A stretch of DNA of 38,526 nucleotides, from positions 1 to 38,526 of the forward strand of contig DRNU01000069.1 of the NCBI GenBank assembly GCA_011374975.1. Reading direction: 5' to 3'. The first letter of the stretch is position 1. The number at the start of each line of letters is the position of its first letter. This DNA is from Gammaproteobacteria bacterium (GTDB lineage Bacteria > Pseudomonadota > Gammaproteobacteria > DSM-19610). This document shows, piece after piece, positions 1 to 8,035 of the stretch. The notes beneath the pieces are model-generated. The model saw only the letters and a program-made list of their open reading frames with translations, did no database searches and had not been told where the DNA came from. The position numbers and the translations under genes were made by a program.

Positions 1-506
1 ATCTCTGCAAGATGCTGCAGGATGATCTCGTTCTCGACGAACCCAACGAGCTTCCGGACAGGTTGATCGATACCAGGCCACGTTGCTCCCCGGTGTCGCT
101 CGCGCACTGTTTCGACCACCAGGCGAAGGTGTTGCGCACCACCCATAGGTCAATTGATTCCATCAGGTTATAGCGTTCTGCCGCCGGTCTGATTCGCTGT
201 CCGCACGCTGGTAGACATGGACCTGGTTGCGTCCTCGAGTGAACAGTCCTCGAGAAGTACGCCGAACTCGTCGCCGCCCAGCCGTGCGAAAACATCACAC
301 TCTCTCAGCAGCGACGGGAGACCCTTCGCCAGACGGCGCAGCAGTTCATCGCCGGCCGCGTGTCCGCAGGTGTCATTGACGATTTTGAACTGGTCAAGAT
401 CCGCGTAGCAGACACCGTGCCGGGTGCCGTGCTTCTTCGCCGAGCGCAAGGCGGAGCTGACATAACGTTCGAATTCCATGCGGTTGATCAGGCCGGGCAG
501 CGCCGC
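1..506 (-). pseudogene. Decayed GGDEF-EAL (c-di-GMP) gene, runs off left edge
   Basis: Remnant of a diguanylate cyclase/phosphodiesterase, read in pieces. From about 506 to 231 one frame gives a GGDEF domain start (LPGLINRMEF, then DLDQFKIVNDTCGH, an RECD inhibitory site and RLGGDEFG). It then breaks. At 237-193 another frame gives the domain's C-terminal strand (RGRNQVHVYQRADSE). At 187 a third frame starts inside an EAL domain (PAAERYNLM, then VSINLSGSSLG near 60). A final slip near 45 is needed to read FVENEIILQHLAE. Against the intact paralogue at 30460-32943, about 58 and about 63 residues are missing at the two breaks. The second loss includes the EAL signature. The N-terminus is also gone: homology begins where the HD-GYP gene stops. 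The gene cannot make a working enzyme. It probably continues left of the window. Confidence 0.85.
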
Positions 507-507
507 G

Positions 508-1962
508 TTACCCGGGGTTGGCCTGGTAAATCGAATCCAGTTCCGCTTCGATTGCGACGAAAGCCTTCAGCAGGTCAGGATCGAAGTCATCGGGCCGGGT
601 GCGTCCATCCCCGCGCGTGATGATGTTCATGGTTTTTGCGTGGCTGAAAGCCTCCTTGTACACCCTTGGCTGGCGCAGGGCATCGTAAACGTCCGCGAGT
701 GCCACAATGCGTGCCGACAGGGGAATGGCCTTGCCTCTGAGGCCGTTCGGATAACCCCGGCCATTAAACTTTTCGTGATGGTGCTGGGCGATCTCCCGCG
801 CCATCTTGAGCCGGGGTGAGTCGCCGAGGATATGTGCACCATAGGTGCAATGTGCCTTCATCTGCTCGTATTCCTCGCTGCTCAGCGCGCCGGGTTTTTT
901 GAGAATGTCGGGATGAATGTGGATTTTCCCGACATCGTGCATTTGTGCCGAATAGTAAATGGTATCGATAAAGGTTTTGTCCATGCCCAGCCTGCTTGCC
1001 AGGGCCTTCGAGTACTCGTTGATGCGAACAATATGTGCCCCCGTGTCTTCATCATTGACCTCGGATGCGCGTGCCAGTGCATCGACCAGGTAGCGGAAGG
1101 CATGTTCCGTTTCCTGGCTCTCCATGGCTATCCTGTGCATAGATTGCGAGAAAGTCGTCAAACCCTTCAGCAGGATGGCATCATGCGAATCCAGCTTGCG
1201 ACCGCGGTAGAAGGCGATAACGGCAATATCCCCGCTACGGTAGGTGACGTAGCGCTCGATAGTTCCGACAATGCGCCGCACGGTCGGATGGAAACGGTTC
1301 TGGAATGCGGCGAGGCTGTCTCCCGTGTCTTCCCAGTTTTCCAGAACGACATCACGTGACCCCGAAAATATGGCGTAGTGGTTGTGCTCGATCGGGATCT
1401 CAATAGGTGACATGCTTCTGAATACTTCGCCTTCCTCAAGGTAGTACACGTAACCGGATACCCGGTCCTCCAGCCAGTTGACATGGAACAGGTGGCTCGG
1501 ACTGCTCTCGGGTGGACTCTGTTCCATCGAGAGCAGGGAGCGGAACATCAGCTGGTCATGCCGGGTGACGTCGAACGAGCGCGGGTCATACTGGCTGAAT
1601 GCCGTGTCAATCAGGTCGATCATGCCGGACAGCTGTTTCGAAATAAGGTCGAGGCGCCTCCGCCTGGGGCCTGGTTGTACAGGCTGAGAGATTTCGTTTG
1701 TCGGACCATGCCGCCGGCTGGCGTATTGGCTGGATTTGATGGCCAGTCCGGCTACCAGGTAGGGGATGGAAAAGTGAATAGAGGTAAAGACCGGTTCGGC
1801 GGAAAACGCCTCGGCCCATTTGTACATGGGGGACTGTGCGTGGGTCAGGAACTCACTCAGGCTGTTGACGCCATGCATCAGTGTGCCGACGAAAGCAGAA
1901 GCGGACAGTGGGTGTCTGAAGATGATGTGAAGTGTGTTCGACCCGATTTCCCGTATGCTCAT
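508..1962 (-). CDS. HD-GYP domain cyclic-di-GMP phosphodiesterase-like protein
   Basis: 484 residues. The C-terminal third is an HD-GYP phosphohydrolase domain: E305/DTGAH near 305-310, the HD pair at 342-343 (MHDVGK), H371-type TYGAHIL, HHHE at 394-397, NGRGYP around 400-405, and a PLSARIVALADVYDAL segment. All metal ligands expected for the family are visible, so c-di-GMP hydrolysis is likely. About residues 55-80 contain one membrane-like hydrophobic segment. Residues 100-280 form a central region I do not recognise (possibly GAF-like). I chose ATG at 1962 over a start 40 codons upstream because AGGGAG lies about 8 bases before it and the extra residues look non-conserved. It stops just before the broken GGDEF-EAL remnant, so two c-di-GMP genes may once have been neighbours. 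The signal input is unknown. Confidence 0.85.
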   Translation of the reverse strand: MSIREIGSNTLHIIFRHPLSASAFVGTLMHGVNSLSEFLTHAQSPMYKWAEAFSAEPVFTSIHFSIPYLVAGLAIKSSQYASRRHGPTNEISQPVQPGPRRRRLDLISKQLSGMIDLIDTAFSQYDPRSFDVTRHDQLMFRSLLSMEQSPPESSPSHLFHVNWLEDRVSGYVYYLEEGEVFRSMSPIEIPIEHNHYAIFSGSRDVVLENWEDTGDSLAAFQNRFHPTVRRIVGTIERYVTYRSGDIAVIAFYRGRKLDSHDAILLKGLTTFSQSMHRIAMESQETEHAFRYLVDALARASEVNDEDTGAHIVRINEYSKALASRLGMDKTFIDTIYYSAQMHDVGKIHIHPDILKKPGALSSEEYEQMKAHCTYGAHILGDSPRLKMAREIAQHHHEKFNGRGYPNGLRGKAIPLSARIVALADVYDALRQPRVYKEAFSHAKTMNIITRGDGRTRPDDFDPDLLKAFVAIEAELDSIYQANPG

Positions 1963-2340
1963 GGCATGCTCCCTGCGGTAGTAAAGGTATTCCGTAGCAG
2001 TCAAGGGTTGTATGGCGAACGCCCGGGTAGCTGCCCGCATGCCCTGAACGGGGGCTGGAGCCCGGTATGCCTCTCTGTGCAATTCCCGGTACCCGGCGTT
2101 CTACTGTTGACAGCATGGACAGGGGCCGGGTTCCCGTCCCGGGGTATTAAATCTGTGCCGGAGCGGGGATGTGTGACATGTGGCACAACGTTGTGTGCGT
2201 GAAGTTCTCTCTGGGCCTGCTGGACGCTGCGCATAGCGACATGCCATGAGTTGTTTTTCCACGAGCCCTGTCGCAGGACTTTTCTATTTTCGGTGTGCAC
2301 CCAGGAATGATTTAACCAGTGATGCGCAATACACCTGCGT
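1963..2340. other. Intergenic stretch upstream of the HD-GYP gene
   Basis: No convincing gene on either strand; open frames here are short and lack family resemblance or ribosome sites. A perfect 12-base palindrome, CACAACGTTGTG, lies at 2184-2195 and could be an operator for the minus-strand HD-GYP gene about 220 bases away. This is weak evidence. No clear promoter could be chosen. Confidence 0.4.
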
Positions 2341-2472
2341 TTACTGCATGGAGTAGTGTCCCGCATCTGTGATAAAGCGGAACTCGACGTTCGGGTACCA
2401 TTGCCCGAAGGTCTGCCGGTATTTCTTTTCACCGAAGAGTGTTAGGTCTGTGCCCGACAGGCCGAAAATGCT
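2341..2472 (-). pseudogene. Possible C-terminal scrap of an alpha/beta-hydrolase
   Basis: The minus strand, in frame with nosL and after its stop, reads about 43 residues ending at TAA (2343-2341). They include LFGEKKYRQTFGQWYPN and FITDAGHYSMQ. The GEK...PN...DAGHY pattern resembles the last strand and catalytic-His loop of alpha/beta-hydrolases (consensus like GAGHYPMQE). Nothing upstream encodes the nucleophile elbow, and nosL occupies that space, so only the tail of a gene remains. It is short and the assignment rests on motif memory alone; chance resemblance is possible. Confidence 0.35.
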
Positions 2473-2490
2473 GCCCCGGGCAGGGCAGGG

Positions 2491-2994
2491 CTAGTCCCCG
2501 GACTCCAGGATGCTGGTGCGTGGAATGTCAGTGAAAACATGGATTTCACCGCCATGTTGCTCGATAAACGACTGCGCATCCCGGCGTGTGGCGAAGGGTA
2601 CGATTTCCGGTGCCTGCATGCCGCCGAGACGGTCGCTGCCGATGACGTAATACGCCTTGCGGGCATTGATCCAGGTGCCGGGTTCGGGCTGGTCCCAGCT
2701 GGCGTGTCCGATGTCTGTGACATAGATTGCAGAGATATTTTTCGGTTCGCCCGGCAGCAGGGTAAAGGCGATGGTATCGCGCACCGAGGTAAACCACAGT
2801 GGCTGCTCCCGGTCGGTCAGGAAGACCTGTCCCTTGGGCCCGTTGTGATCCAGTACCGTCATCCCGCAGAAATAACCGACCGCATCCCGGGTCAGCTCCT
2901 GCGGTGCCGGGATAACTTCGGGTTGTTGGTCGCTGCACCCCCAGTTCAGGGTGGCGACAAGCAAAACAAGGGTGATGGGGTAAAAAGGTTTCAT
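2491..2994 (-). CDS. nosL: NosL copper-binding lipoprotein
   Basis: 167 residues with a lipoprotein signal ending in a cysteine near residue 20 (LNWGC). The GYFCGM motif is the conserved NosL Cys/Met copper site, and the DIGHASWDQPEPGTWINARKAYYV region is typical of the family. NosL proteins are outer- or inner-membrane anchored copper chaperones that deliver Cu(I) for assembly of the CuZ site of N2O reductase. The gene is last in nosRZDFYL. Its ATG directly follows the nosY stop (TAAATG), implying translational coupling. Length is usual for the family. Nothing looks damaged. Confidence 0.95.
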   Translation of the reverse strand: MKPFYPITLVLLVATLNWGCSDQQPEVIPAPQELTRDAVGYFCGMTVLDHNGPKGQVFLTDREQPLWFTSVRDTIAFTLLPGEPKNISAIYVTDIGHASWDQPEPGTWINARKAYYVIGSDRLGGMQAPEIVPFATRRDAQSFIEQHGGEIHVFTDIPRTSILESGD

Positions 2995-3822
2995 TTACAG
3001 CTCCCGCCGGTGAAATACTGCCATAGTCGCCGCCAGTGGCAGGACTACCCACGCGGTCATGAGTCCCACCAGTAGCGGCACGCCGAAGCCGGAACGGGCC
3101 GCGACACCGGCGATGCCGGCAACCTGGCCCACACTCTCGAAGGCGGTCAGGTTCAGCAGCCGGTAGGTGTCTGATGGACTGACCAGCATCAGGGTGGAAA
3201 ACAGGGCCTGGCCGATGCGCTGCTCATGGTCTGCCAGCAGCAGGCCGAGCAGGGCAAGGTCGTACAGCACCACAAAAATCAGCCATAACACGATGGCAGC
3301 GCCGGCCGCCGTGCTGCGTTCGCGGACCAGTACGCTCACCAGGTAGCCGAGAGCGATAAACACGGCGCCGAGCAGCAGAGAGCTGCCCATCATGGTGGCA
3401 TAGGCCTGCCAGCCCTCGATGCCGTTATCGGTAAACAGTACAGTGATTGCGGCAGCACCACCGTAGCCGACCGCAACAGCCGCCAGCAGGATCATCATGT
3501 GGCCGAAAAATTTGCCCATGATCACCTGCCAGCGCGCCACGGGGTAGGTCAGCAGCAACAGCATGGTGCCGCGTTCGAATTCACCGACCAGTGCGTCGAA
3601 TGACAGCAGCAGGGCAATCAGCGGCAGCAGGTAGACGCTCAGGCTGGTGAGGCTGACGACACTGACATCCAGTGCGCCGGCGCGCGTCGTGCCGGTGGGC
3701 GCGGAGCCGACCAGCAACAGGGCCAGTGCCGTGGCGCCGAGCAGGATGATGGCCGCTGCCACCCAGCGGTTGCGCAGCCCGTCGAGGAACTCGTTCATCG
3801 CCAGTATGCCGATGGCTTTCAT
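2995..3822 (-). CDS. nosY: NosY ABC transporter permease
   Basis: 275 residues, mostly hydrophobic, with about six membrane helices (first at 17-40, last near 250-270). It has the layout of NosY/ABC-2 permeases, including the EFERGTMLLLLTYPV segment that contacts the ATPase. With NosF it forms the inner-membrane transporter that works with periplasmic NosD in building the CuZ centre; the transported sulphur or copper species is not settled from sequence. Its ATG overlaps the end of nosF by four bases (ATGA), and its stop abuts nosL. It starts MKAIGILAMNEFLDGLRNRW, typical for the family. Confidence 0.95.
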   Translation of the reverse strand: MKAIGILAMNEFLDGLRNRWVAAAIILLGATALALLLVGSAPTGTTRAGALDVSVVSLTSLSVYLLPLIALLLSFDALVGEFERGTMLLLLTYPVARWQVIMGKFFGHMMILLAAVAVGYGGAAAITVLFTDNGIEGWQAYATMMGSSLLLGAVFIALGYLVSVLVRERSTAAGAAIVLWLIFVVLYDLALLGLLLADHEQRIGQALFSTLMLVSPSDTYRLLNLTAFESVGQVAGIAGVAARSGFGVPLLVGLMTAWVVLPLAATMAVFHRREL

Positions 3823-4754
3823 TGCGGTTGCTGGTTCTCCATGTAGTGATTGTAGATGTCGTCCAGCCGCGGCGGCAGTACATCCATGTCCTCGATGACC
3901 TCGCCCAGTCCGGCAACCTGCCGGAACAGTGCCATTTTTCCTGTTCCCAGGCAGGACAGCTCGATGCCGTGGTCATTGACCCGGTGAATATCTCCCATTG
4001 CTGCCAGTCGTTCGGCGACGGTGGATGCCTGGTTGGCCGTCACCCTGAGCCGGACCACGATAGGCAGGTCGGTCTGTTGTGACAGCTCCGCCAGTGTCCC
4101 GCAGGCCACGATGGCACCGCTTTTCATGATCGCAATGCGGTCGGCGCGCGCCTCGACTTCATTCAGGGAGTGTGATGAAGTCAGTGACGTGGTGCCCGAC
4201 AGGCTGAGGGTGTCGATCAGGTCGTAGAACTGCTTGCGCAATGAAGGATCGAGTCCGCTGGTCGGTTCGTCCAGGAACAGCAGCCGGGGTTTGCCGAGCA
4301 TGGCCTGGGCCAGGCCGAGCCGCTGGCGCATGCCCTTGGAATAGGTGCTCACGCGCCGGTCGGCGGCCTGGTCCAGGCCGACCTGCGCCAGGATGGAGCG
4401 GCATTCGTCCGCGCTGACGCCCTTGAGCCGGGCATAGAATGCCAGCACTTCCCGGCCCTGCATGGCACTGTGAAAGGCGACGCTTTCGGGCAGGTAGCCG
4501 ATCGCACGACGTTGTTCGGCGGCGGCTGTTGCAGGATTGCTGCCGAGCACGCGCACGCTGCCCGCATCGGGATGGGTCAGGCCCAGCATCAGCTTCATCA
4601 GTGTCGTCTTGCCGGCCCCGTTGTGGCCGATCAGCACCATGCGTTCGCCGGCACGGACGGAAAGATCGACGTCGCATACCACGGTCTTGTCGCCATAGCG
4701 CTTGACCACGCCCGTGACATCAATGGCCTTTTCCCCTGCTGTTCCTTCAGCCAT
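3819..4754 (-). CDS. nosF: NosF ABC transporter ATPase
   Basis: 311 residues. A complete ABC ATPase is visible: Walker A GHNGAGKTT near 44, the signature YSKGMRQRLGLAQAM near 138, Walker B RLLFLDEPTSGLDP near 158, and the switch His in LTSSHSLNEVEARA. The last roughly 90 residues form the small C-terminal domain found in NosF. It powers the NosFY transporter in the inner membrane. Its start overlaps nosD by eight bases and its end overlaps nosY by four, so the genes are translated as a coupled set. Confidence 0.96.
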   Translation of the reverse strand: MAEGTAGEKAIDVTGVVKRYGDKTVVCDVDLSVRAGERMVLIGHNGAGKTTLMKLMLGLTHPDAGSVRVLGSNPATAAAEQRRAIGYLPESVAFHSAMQGREVLAFYARLKGVSADECRSILAQVGLDQAADRRVSTYSKGMRQRLGLAQAMLGKPRLLFLDEPTSGLDPSLRKQFYDLIDTLSLSGTTSLTSSHSLNEVEARADRIAIMKSGAIVACGTLAELSQQTDLPIVVRLRVTANQASTVAERLAAMGDIHRVNDHGIELSCLGTGKMALFRQVAGLGEVIEDMDVLPPRLDDIYNHYMENQQPQ

Positions 4755-6036
4755 CGGAAAGCGCCTGTTGTTGCGGGATGTCCATCAACGGAGCGCTGTC
4801 ACTGACCCCGCCGGGGTAGAGCGCGGGAAATTCGGACTGTGCCCACCGGAGCACCTGTACCGCCGGGCTGTTGAGCAGCAGTTTTGCCATCGGGTGGCGC
4901 CAGACAATCTGGTCCACGAGGTCATTCGGGTGGTAGGGCTGATCCGCGATACCGTCATCGTTGAGATCAAACGCCGGGTTGTCGCTCCAGTAGTTGCCGC
5001 GTCCGTCGTGCGACCATTCGATATAACGGGTGCCGACATATTTTACCTGCGTACGGTTATTTACAAACGCATTGTCATACACCTGGTTGCGTTCCGAGCC
5101 GGCGGTAAAGTGAATACCTATCCGGCAGTCGGAGAAATAATTACCGTGGATACGGTTGATGTTGGCGTTGTAGATAAAAACGCACTTCTCCACGCCGCCC
5201 GTGACCCGGTTGCCTTTTATGTCGGAGCGGTTGGCGTAGTTGAAAAACAGGCCGCGGTCACGGTCGCCGTCGGATACATTGTCAAACACCTGTAAGCGGT
5301 CCGAATACATCAGCGCATAACCGACGTGGTTGCCGGTCGAACGGTTGGCGATGATGGCGCTGTTATTGGTGTACATATAGTGAATGGCAAAGCGCAGATC
5401 ACGCAGCCTGTTGCCACGAAAAACATTGTTGCGGCTGGTAGTCACAAAGATACCGTCACGGCCGTAGCGGATATCATTGTCCTCGACCACGGAACCGGGC
5501 GTGTTCCAGAGCTGGATGCCGTTGCCACGGTCGTTGACCCGGGGATTGGTGCTGCCGGTGATGGTGTTGTGCCGTACCAGCGCATCGTCCGGTCCCTTGA
5601 GATAAATGCCGATCAGGTTGTGTTCCAGGCGGTTGCTGTCGATCAGGGCGCGGTCAGCGTCACTGGTGACAAAAATGCCGCTGTCTTCGGTGGCCAGACT
5701 GGTGCCCGAGTTGCGCACTGTCAGCCCGCGTACGATAACATCCGGTGCCGCTACTGTAATGACCCGGCCTGTGCCCTGGCCATCGATAATACTGGCGCTT
5801 GAGCCGGTCAGTTCCAGTGGCCGGTCGATAATGATGGGCCCTGCATAAACACCGGTCTGGAGCAGCAGGCGGTCGCCGCCGGCGGCCTGTTCAATGGCCT
5901 GTTGCAGGGAACCGTTGCCCGGCGCTACCGTCCGGTCCTGTGCCTGAAGCGAAAGTGGCAGGTACGCCGTAAATAACAGCAGAAACCCGCCGGCCAGAAT
6001 GGCCGACGGGTTTCTGTGTTTCGAACAATGGAACAA
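4747..6036 (-). CDS. nosD: NosD periplasmic beta-helix maturation protein
   Basis: About 429 residues. An N-terminal signal peptide (hydrophobic 13-28, cleavage near LQAQ) precedes a right-handed beta-helix with many NxI/GNx turns (carbohydrate-binding CASH type) characteristic of NosD. The protein assists CuZ assembly in N2O reductase together with NosF and NosY. The best start is TTG at 6036, 12 bases after the nosZ stop; no ATG fits before the signal peptide and I see no clear Shine-Dalgarno sequence. A strong hairpin (5981-6015) lies over the signal-peptide codons. Both traits suggest low translation relative to nosZ. Confidence 0.93.
   Translation of the reverse strand: MFHCSKHRNPSAILAGGFLLLFTAYLPLSLQAQDRTVAPGNGSLQQAIEQAAGGDRLLLQTGVYAGPIIIDRPLELTGSSASIIDGQGTGRVITVAAPDVIVRGLTVRNSGTSLATEDSGIFVTSDADRALIDSNRLEHNLIGIYLKGPDDALVRHNTITGSTNPRVNDRGNGIQLWNTPGSVVEDNDIRYGRDGIFVTTSRNNVFRGNRLRDLRFAIHYMYTNNSAIIANRSTGNHVGYALMYSDRLQVFDNVSDGDRDRGLFFNYANRSDIKGNRVTGGVEKCVFIYNANINRIHGNYFSDCRIGIHFTAGSERNQVYDNAFVNNRTQVKYVGTRYIEWSHDGRGNYWSDNPAFDLNDDGIADQPYHPNDLVDQIVWRHPMAKLLLNSPAVQVLRWAQSEFPALYPGGVSDSAPLMDIPQQQALSDG
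5981..6015 (-). terminator. Hairpin inside the 5' end of nosD (possible attenuator)
   Basis: Inverted repeat AGAAACCCG ... CGGGTTTCT with inner arms GGCC/GGCC and a five-base loop. On the minus-strand transcript the 3' arm ends in GGGTTTCT followed by a T-rich stretch. It lies 34-68 bases after the nosZ stop. It could partly terminate transcription or protect the 3' end of a nosR-nosZ message. Confidence 0.5.
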
Positions 6037-6048
6037 AGTGCCGATGAT

Positions 6049-7959
6049 TTACGCCGGCTCCACCAGCATGCGGCCACGCATTTCCATGTGCAGCGCATGA
6101 CAGAACCACTGGCAGTAATACCAGTGCACGCCGGGGCGGTCCGCCGTGAAGGTCACCGAGGAGGTGGCTTGCGGCCCGATTTCCATGGCGATGCCGTAGT
6201 TGGCCAGCGTGAAGCCGTGCGTCAGGTCATCGATCTGGTCATTGTTGCTGACGTAGACGGTAACCTCGTCACCCTGTTTCACCGTGAACTTCTCCAGGCT
6301 GAAGCTGGGCGCGATCGACCAGATGTAGACGCGTACCTTGTTGCCGTCCCGGATCACCTTGCTTTCCGTGTACAGGGTTACGCCGTCCTTTTTGGCCTGT
6401 GCGGTTGCATCGGCCCACATCGGATCGTCTTTCTTCCACACGGAACGCGGGTTGACAATATCGGTGCGCACAATGATGCAGTCGTGCGGTTCGGCAAAGG
6501 TCGGACCGTCATGTACGATGGCCATCTTCTTGCCGGAAATGTCGATCAACTGGTCGTTCTCCGGTTTCAGCGGACCCACGTTGATGAAACGGTCCTTGGA
6601 GAACTTGTTGAGCGACACCAGCCACTTGCCATCGGCCTCTTTGGTTTCACCCATGGAGGTATGGTTATGGCCCGGTTGGTAGTGCACGTCGATCTTCTGG
6701 ATGATCGGGTCCACCTTCTTGCCGCTGTAGGCATCGACCGCTTTCTGGATGTTCCATTTCACGGCCTGGCTGTCGAGGAACAGGGTGGTAAAGGCGTTGC
6801 CCTTGCCGTCGAAGGCCGTATGCAGCGGCCCCAGGCCCAGTTCCGGCTCGGCGGCCACGACATCGCGCGGCTTGATCTTGTCGTTGAAGAGGTCAGGGAA
6901 GCGGCGCACGTCCAGGACAGTAACGGTCGGTGACAGCTTGCCGTTGATGACGACGTAGTGACCGTCCGGTGCAGTGTTGCAGCCGTGCGGGCTGTTGGAC
7001 ACGGGGACGTAGCGGGTATATTTCGAACCCTTGCGGCCGTCGATTACCGGCACGCCGTTGATCTTCTTGAAGTCGCCGTTCTTCACCGCGGCCTCGATAC
7101 GCTTGATATCGAAGATCACCACCCAGTCCTGCTCGTTGGCCGTCATCTCGGCCAGGTTGACGCCTTCCTCGCTGTTGTAGCAGGTCGAGAAGGCATACAG
7201 GCCCTGGTAGTCGGCGTCACAGTTGTCCAGGTTGCCGTCCACCATGACCTGCCAGGCGACTTCCATGGAGTCACCATCGACCGCGGTGAAGATGGCGTGG
7301 TATTTTTCCGGTTCATCGAGAATGCTGCCGTCGTTCGGGATCGGCACCCGGTGTTCGCCATTGGCGAAGACATAACCGGTGCGCGGGTACTTCTGCGGGC
7401 GCAGGCCATGAATGTCCGAGGCATTCGGGATTTCGATGATCTTGTCGCACTTCATGACATCGCAGCGTATGCGTGCGACACGCGTGTTGGCCTTGTCGTT
7501 CATGAACAGGTAACGGCCGTCATAGGTACCGTCGGTAAATGACATGTGCGGGTGGTGCAGGTCACCGTTCAACCACACGCCGCCCCGGCTTTCCAGGAAC
7601 TTTTTGGTGTCCGGCAGCAGTCCTTCGGTCAGAATTTTGCGGCTTTCGTTGGTTTCGCCCCAACCCGTGGCACTGTCACGGTTGAAAACCGGCACACGCA
7701 TCAGTTCACGCATGGAGGGCACGCCCATAATGCGCAGTTCGCCGGCCTGGCCACTACTCCAGAAACCGTAGTAGTCGTCCAGGTCGCCGGGGGCAACAGT
7801 GGCATCGCCGCCCGAGGCCTGTGCTGCGTCGGAATACAGCATGGAACCACCGGTAAGCCCGGCTACAGTACTTGCCCCGGCCAGTGCCGCCAGTTTGGCA
7901 GAACCACCCAGAAGCTCCCTGCGGGTAATACCCGACTTCTTGTCATCAGCTTTTGACAT
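6049..7959 (-). CDS. nosZ: Nitrous-oxide reductase NosZ (clade I, Tat-exported)
   Basis: 636 residues; reduces N2O to N2 in the periplasm. A Tat signal (ITRRELLGG near 11-19, followed by an Ala-rich segment) places it in clade I. The CuA site is complete near the C-terminus: C616, W618, C620, H624 and M627 in [12 protein letters not shown]. Histidine clusters for CuZ are present ([33 protein letters not shown]). Length agrees with the usual 630-640. GAGGAGA lies 7-8 bases before the ATG, the best ribosome site in the operon. It follows nosR after a 76-base gap containing a hairpin. Intact, with no missing ligand seen. Confidence 0.98.
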   Translation of the reverse strand: MSKADDKKSGITRRELLGGSAKLAALAGASTVAGLTGGSMLYSDAAQASGGDATVAPGDLDDYYGFWSSGQAGELRIMGVPSMRELMRVPVFNRDSATGWGETNESRKILTEGLLPDTKKFLESRGGVWLNGDLHHPHMSFTDGTYDGRYLFMNDKANTRVARIRCDVMKCDKIIEIPNASDIHGLRPQKYPRTGYVFANGEHRVPIPNDGSILDEPEKYHAIFTAVDGDSMEVAWQVMVDGNLDNCDADYQGLYAFSTCYNSEEGVNLAEMTANEQDWVVIFDIKRIEAAVKNGDFKKINGVPVIDGRKGSKYTRYVPVSNSPHGCNTAPDGHYVVINGKLSPTVTVLDVRRFPDLFNDKIKPRDVVAAEPELGLGPLHTAFDGKGNAFTTLFLDSQAVKWNIQKAVDAYSGKKVDPIIQKIDVHYQPGHNHTSMGETKEADGKWLVSLNKFSKDRFINVGPLKPENDQLIDISGKKMAIVHDGPTFAEPHDCIIVRTDIVNPRSVWKKDDPMWADATAQAKKDGVTLYTESKVIRDGNKVRVYIWSIAPSFSLEKFTVKQGDEVTVYVSNNDQIDDLTHGFTLANYGIAMEIGPQATSSVTFTADRPGVHWYYCQWFCHALHMEMRGRMLVEPA

Positions 7960-7995
7960 CTTATCTCTCCTCTTGATATTTCTGCTCTCGTTTTA

Positions 7996-8016
7996 CTGTA
8001 TCCCTGTGGGGTACAG
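7996..8016. promoter_or_regulatory. Inverted repeat in the nosR-nosZ gap
   Basis: CTGTATCCC-TGT-GGGGTACAG: a 9-base stem with one T/G position and a three-base loop, 37-57 bases upstream of the nosZ ATG and clear of its ribosome site. It may be an operator for an internal nosZ promoter or an mRNA processing/stability hairpin. It lacks a T-run, so it is not a standard terminator. Confidence 0.45.
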
Positions 8017-8035
8017 ATTATCAGCACAAGCCACT

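Noticed and set aside
2182-2196. sigma-54-like TGGCAC-N5-TGTG on the plus strand
   Set aside because: The required GC at the -12 side is not at the right distance, and no plus-strand gene follows; it is better seen as the CACAACGTTGTG palindrome.
6016-6933. Plus-strand open frame of 305 codons antisense to nosZ
   Set aside because: Shadow of nosZ, whose copper sites lie exactly here; no independent support.
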